Of a stretch of DNA of 36,076 nucleotides, positions 33,959 to 36,076 are shown in pieces (positions within the stretch are counted from its first letter, which is position 1; each line of letters opens with the position of its first letter). The translations under genes were made by a program, and so were the position numbers. Source of the DNA: Terriglobia bacterium. GTDB taxonomy: Bacteria > Acidobacteriota > Terriglobia > JAIQFV01. The notes under the pieces were generated by a model. That model saw nothing but the letters and a program-made list of their open reading frames with translations. It did no database searches and was not told the DNA's origin. Where the stretch lies: positions 1 through 36,076 of the forward strand of contig JAIQFY010000054.1 of NCBI GenBank assembly GCA_020072965.1, written 5' to 3'.

Positions 33959-34201
33959 ATGAGTACACCTCGTGCCCTGCCGCAAGACCCAGTTCCACTG
34001 CGCCGCGTGAACATTTATGTAACCCGGGACGTCGCTTTCAACATTAAAAAGATGAATCAAATCACCGACAGCGTGTTGAAAAGACTTGGCTGTGATGGAT
34101 GTCATTCGGGCCGCGTTCTCGACTACCATATCATCGAGGATTTTGTTGTGAACCCACAGTCGCTCGAAATCACTGAACTTCCCGGCGGCGGCCGGTTCTG
34201 A
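33959..34201 (+). CDS. Putative RiPP precursor peptide (substrate of the MNIO enzyme)
   Basis: 80 residues after AAGGAGAA with ideal spacing. The N-terminal half (RRVNIYVTRDVAFNIKKMNQ) looks like a leader that forms a strand and a helix. The single cysteine pair lies in LKRLGCDGCHSGRVLDY, near residues 44-47, followed by an acidic C-terminal part ending in ITELPGGGRF. It is placed 9 bp before a DUF692/MNIO gene. MNIO enzymes use iron to oxidise cysteines (or C-terminal residues) of small peptides encoded beside them. That this is the substrate is inferred from size, cysteines and position; a small structural role is the alternative. Confidence 0.65.
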   Translation: MSTPRALPQDPVPLRRVNIYVTRDVAFNIKKMNQITDSVLKRLGCDGCHSGRVLDYHIIEDFVVNPQSLEITELPGGGRF

Positions 34202-34210
34202 GGCACTGCA

Positions 34211-35647
34211 ATGCGTCGGCTTGGAGTGGGTCTGGTTTACTTTTCGGAACTCGATCCGCTGTTCCGGGAGGATAATCCAGACCTCTCTGTACTTGAGCTC
34301 GAGCCGGAAACATTTTGGGAGAAGATCCACCCGGTCGGTTCGGTCGACGGCGAGACCTATTTGCCGAATGCACAAGCCATGGCGAAGATCTCGGCGCTGC
34401 CGCAGCACAAACTTGTCCACAGCGTCGGGTTTCCGGTGGGCGGATCCGTTCGCCATGACGGCCACTACGTCACGCCACTTGTCGATACCGTGACCGCGCT
34501 GGGCGCGCCTTGGGCGAGCGAACATCTCAGTTTCAACGCCATCCAAACTGGGAGCGGTGTCGAACAGATCGGTTTCCTGTTGCCGCCACGGCAGACGCAC
34601 GCAGGTGTCAACATGGCGGTCTGCAACATCCGGCGCCTTGCCTCGCAGTTACCTGTCCCATTTGCATTTGAAACCGGCGTCAACTATCTGCAACCTCGCA
34701 GTGACGAATTGAGCGATGGCAAATTTTTCTCGCTAATTGCGGAGGAGGCGGACTGCGGAATTCTCCTCGATCTCCACAACCTCTGGGTGAACGAGCGGAA
34801 TGGACGGCAGCCGGTAGACGAGGCAATTGCCGAGTTGCCGCTTGAACGCGTCTGGGAGATACACCTTGCTGGCGGCATGATGCTCGGGGATTACTACCTC
34901 GATTCGCATTCGGATGCCATTCCCGATCTGTTGTTAGATATCGCCGCCCAGGTGATTCCGCGATTGCCGAATCTAGGGGCGCTGATTTTCGAAATGCTTC
35001 CGGGCTATGTGCCGCAACTGGGACTTGACGGAGTCAAGCAACAGCTGACGCGGCTCAACGAGTTATGGCGCCTGAGGCCAGCGGAGTCCATTTACGTGCC
35101 ACGACGTCCGGTTGTTTCCGCAGATCGGCTGGACGGACCCTGCGATGTCGTCGAATGGGAACGAACCCTAGGAACGCTTGCCCTCGGGCACAGTCAAACT
35201 CCTGCCGATAGCAATCAACATGCGCTCGCTGGCGATACAGGCGTGAAGATTCTGCAGACTTTGGTCGGCGAATTTCGCGATGGACGAATTTCGCGCGCGA
35301 TGCGCTTCACGATAACCCTGATGCTGGCCCACTTGGGGCCTGCTGCCGTGCATGATCTGCTCAACGATTATCACATCAGTACATTTCCGGAAGACTTCGC
35401 GAGCGGCGAGGCCGATCGATTCGCGCAGTACCTGCGCGGTCGTCTGGCGACGCTGCCGCCGGTACCGTTTCTGGCCAACGTGCTGGACTTCGAGCATGCC
35501 CTCATTCGCGCGGCGCTTTACGGGGCGACGAGCCGCATCGAGTGGAGTGTTGATCCAGCCGAGCTCTTCAGCGCACTAGAAGCTGGACGGCTTCCCTCCT
35601 CTACGCGCACGACCCGTATCATTATGGACATCGTTCCGGAAGGATGA
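34211..35647 (+). CDS. MNIO (DUF692) multinuclear iron oxidase fused to a partner-like domain
   Basis: 478 residues; DUF692 enzymes are usually about 280. Residues 1-290 form the TIM barrel with the conserved metal and active-site positions: H70 (LVHSVGFP), E104-H105 (SEHLSFN), E154 (FETGVNYL), D187-x-H189-N190 (LDLHNLWVN), E217-x-H219 (WEIHLAGG), H233-x-D235 and E261. The remaining ~190 residues, with FAQYLRGRLATLPPVPFLANVLDFEHALIRAALYG in two pieces, resemble the helical and C-terminal parts of DUF2063/HvfC-type partner proteins that deliver the peptide to the enzyme, here fused. The gene starts 9 bp after the precursor; no strong ribosome binding site, so it is probably coupled. Confidence 0.82.
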   Translation: MRRLGVGLVYFSELDPLFREDNPDLSVLELEPETFWEKIHPVGSVDGETYLPNAQAMAKISALPQHKLVHSVGFPVGGSVRHDGHYVTPLVDTVTALGAPWASEHLSFNAIQTGSGVEQIGFLLPPRQTHAGVNMAVCNIRRLASQLPVPFAFETGVNYLQPRSDELSDGKFFSLIAEEADCGILLDLHNLWVNERNGRQPVDEAIAELPLERVWEIHLAGGMMLGDYYLDSHSDAIPDLLLDIAAQVIPRLPNLGALIFEMLPGYVPQLGLDGVKQQLTRLNELWRLRPAESIYVPRRPVVSADRLDGPCDVVEWERTLGTLALGHSQTPADSNQHALAGDTGVKILQTLVGEFRDGRISRAMRFTITLMLAHLGPAAVHDLLNDYHISTFPEDFASGEADRFAQYLRGRLATLPPVPFLANVLDFEHALIRAALYGATSRIEWSVDPAELFSALEAGRLPSSTRTTRIIMDIVPEG

Positions 35648-35726
35648 GCGGAGACCCCGTGTGACTGGAGGGGGCGGGTGTCGCAGGTTTCGCGCCACGG
35701 ATTCTACGGTAGGAAACAAAACGTCC

Positions 35727-35881
35727 AGGGTCAGATCGATTTATTCTTCAATTGCCGACGGCATGGGCCATGTAATGGTATAATGCAGTTGTAATTTCCC
35801 CCCAACATTCAGCATTTTTTGATCCCCCCGGACTGGAGTCACCATGGCTCGGCCACTGCGTATCCTGTGGGAGGGGACCTG
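35727..35881 (+). mobile_element. RAYT element 5' remnant, cut by an IS110-type element
   Basis: The left terminus (AGGGTCAGATCGATTTATT at 35727), the leader with GTAATGGTATAAT and GACTGGAGTCACC, and the first 12 codons of the transposase (MARPLRILWEGT from 35844) match the intact copy at 30609-30760. Homology stops at about 35881 (GGGACCTG), where unrelated sequence begins. Confidence 0.8.
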
Positions 35882-36029
35882 TTTAGGTTATAGGTATTGG
35901 GTGAAAGGGAGTAGGGAAAAGCAGTTCAAAGTTCAAGCTGAAACTGTGACAACACGGGCCTCACAGAGTGGAATACACTGATTGTGGTTGTCGAAAACAC
36001 AATCGGTGAAACCACAAAGGAGACCCACG
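35882..36029 (+). other. Left end/leader of second IS110-type element; possible bridge-RNA region
   Basis: 148 bp between the RAYT break and the transposase ATG. A stem-loop GATTGTG...CACAATC lies at about 35980-36004, a second possible stem CAGTTCAAAG...CTGAAACTG near 35920-35947, and the partly overlapping GTGGTT...AACCAC further on. Size and position fit an IS110 left end that encodes the guide RNA. The inverted repeats are seen; the RNA is inferred. Confidence 0.4.
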
Positions 36030-36076
36030 ATGAAATATATCGGATTGGACCTTGGTCGTGCAACTACGGATGCGGT
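36030..36076 (+). CDS. Probable IS110-family transposase, first 15 codons (runs off window)
   Basis: ATG at 36030 after AAAGGAG. The visible residues MKYIGLDLGRATTDA start like IS110-family DEDD transposases (IGLDL with the first catalytic Asp). It differs from the copy at the left edge, so two different IS110-type elements flank the window. The piece is too short for certainty. Confidence 0.55.
   Translation, partial: MKYIGLDLGRATTDA

Overview
The window looks like a chromosomal stretch of a GC-rich environmental bacterium rich in mobile elements. It is most plausibly an acidobacterium or a relative: there is a large secreted sortilin/BNR-repeat protein, a secreted HAF-repeat protein, many REP-associated (Y1/RAYT) transposase elements with GGGTCAGATC termini, and many GC-rich hairpin repeats. 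This assignment rests on gene content only. No rRNA, tRNA or CRISPR array was seen.

Layout. 1-350: 5' end of an IS110-type transposase and its leader. 350-7441: envelope and secreted genes (TauE/SafE permease, small exported protein, Lar-like zinc-finger protein, CpxP/Spy-like protein, 1134-aa BNR protein), separated by hairpin-rich repeats; one repeat family has expanded inside the BNR gene. 7442-7955: short tandem repeats and a RAYT scrap. 7956-14846: a defence island. It holds a fragment that may come from a GHKL ATPase, then a six-gene minus-strand operon read from a near-consensus promoter at 14854-14882: XRE-HTH/JAB peptidase fusion, stand-alone E2-like protein, ThiF/E1, CD-NTase, Cap4-like DUF4297-SAVED nuclease, and a zinc-ribbon protein with an HEPN-type RxxxxH motif. 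This reads as a type II-like CBASS with unfused E1 and E2, its own regulator built into the JAB protein, and an extra possible RNase. 15798-18344: a HerA/TraG-like DNA-pumping ATPase without other conjugation genes. 18714-22660: an AT-richer four-gene block (membrane protein, APC permease, nucleotidyltransferase, metallophosphoesterase). 22700-23938: a decayed RAYT element with 24-bp inverted termini. 24836-30499: three co-directional genes of unrecognised families; the last carries a membrane-like core and a C-terminal domain resembling HNH-type polymorphic toxins. 30609-31780: an intact RAYT element. 32084-33097: a small MITE and an exported HAF-repeat protein. 33365-33759: RAYT remnants. 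33959-35647: a likely RiPP pair, an 80-aa precursor with a CxxCHSG motif and an MNIO (DUF692) enzyme apparently fused to its partner domain. 35727-36076: a RAYT 5' remnant cut by a second IS110-type element that runs off the window.

How the parts work together. In the defence operon the CD-NTase would make a cyclic oligonucleotide on infection, the SAVED domain of the Cap4-like protein would sense it and the nuclease domain would cut DNA. The E1, E2 and JAB proteins would attach and detach the CD-NTase C-terminus to tune its activity, and the HTH on the JAB protein would control transcription. In the RiPP locus the MNIO enzyme would oxidise cysteines in the upstream peptide. The main candidates for something new are the rearranged defence operon, the 24.8-30.5 kb cluster, the MNIO pair, and the modular hairpin repeats.
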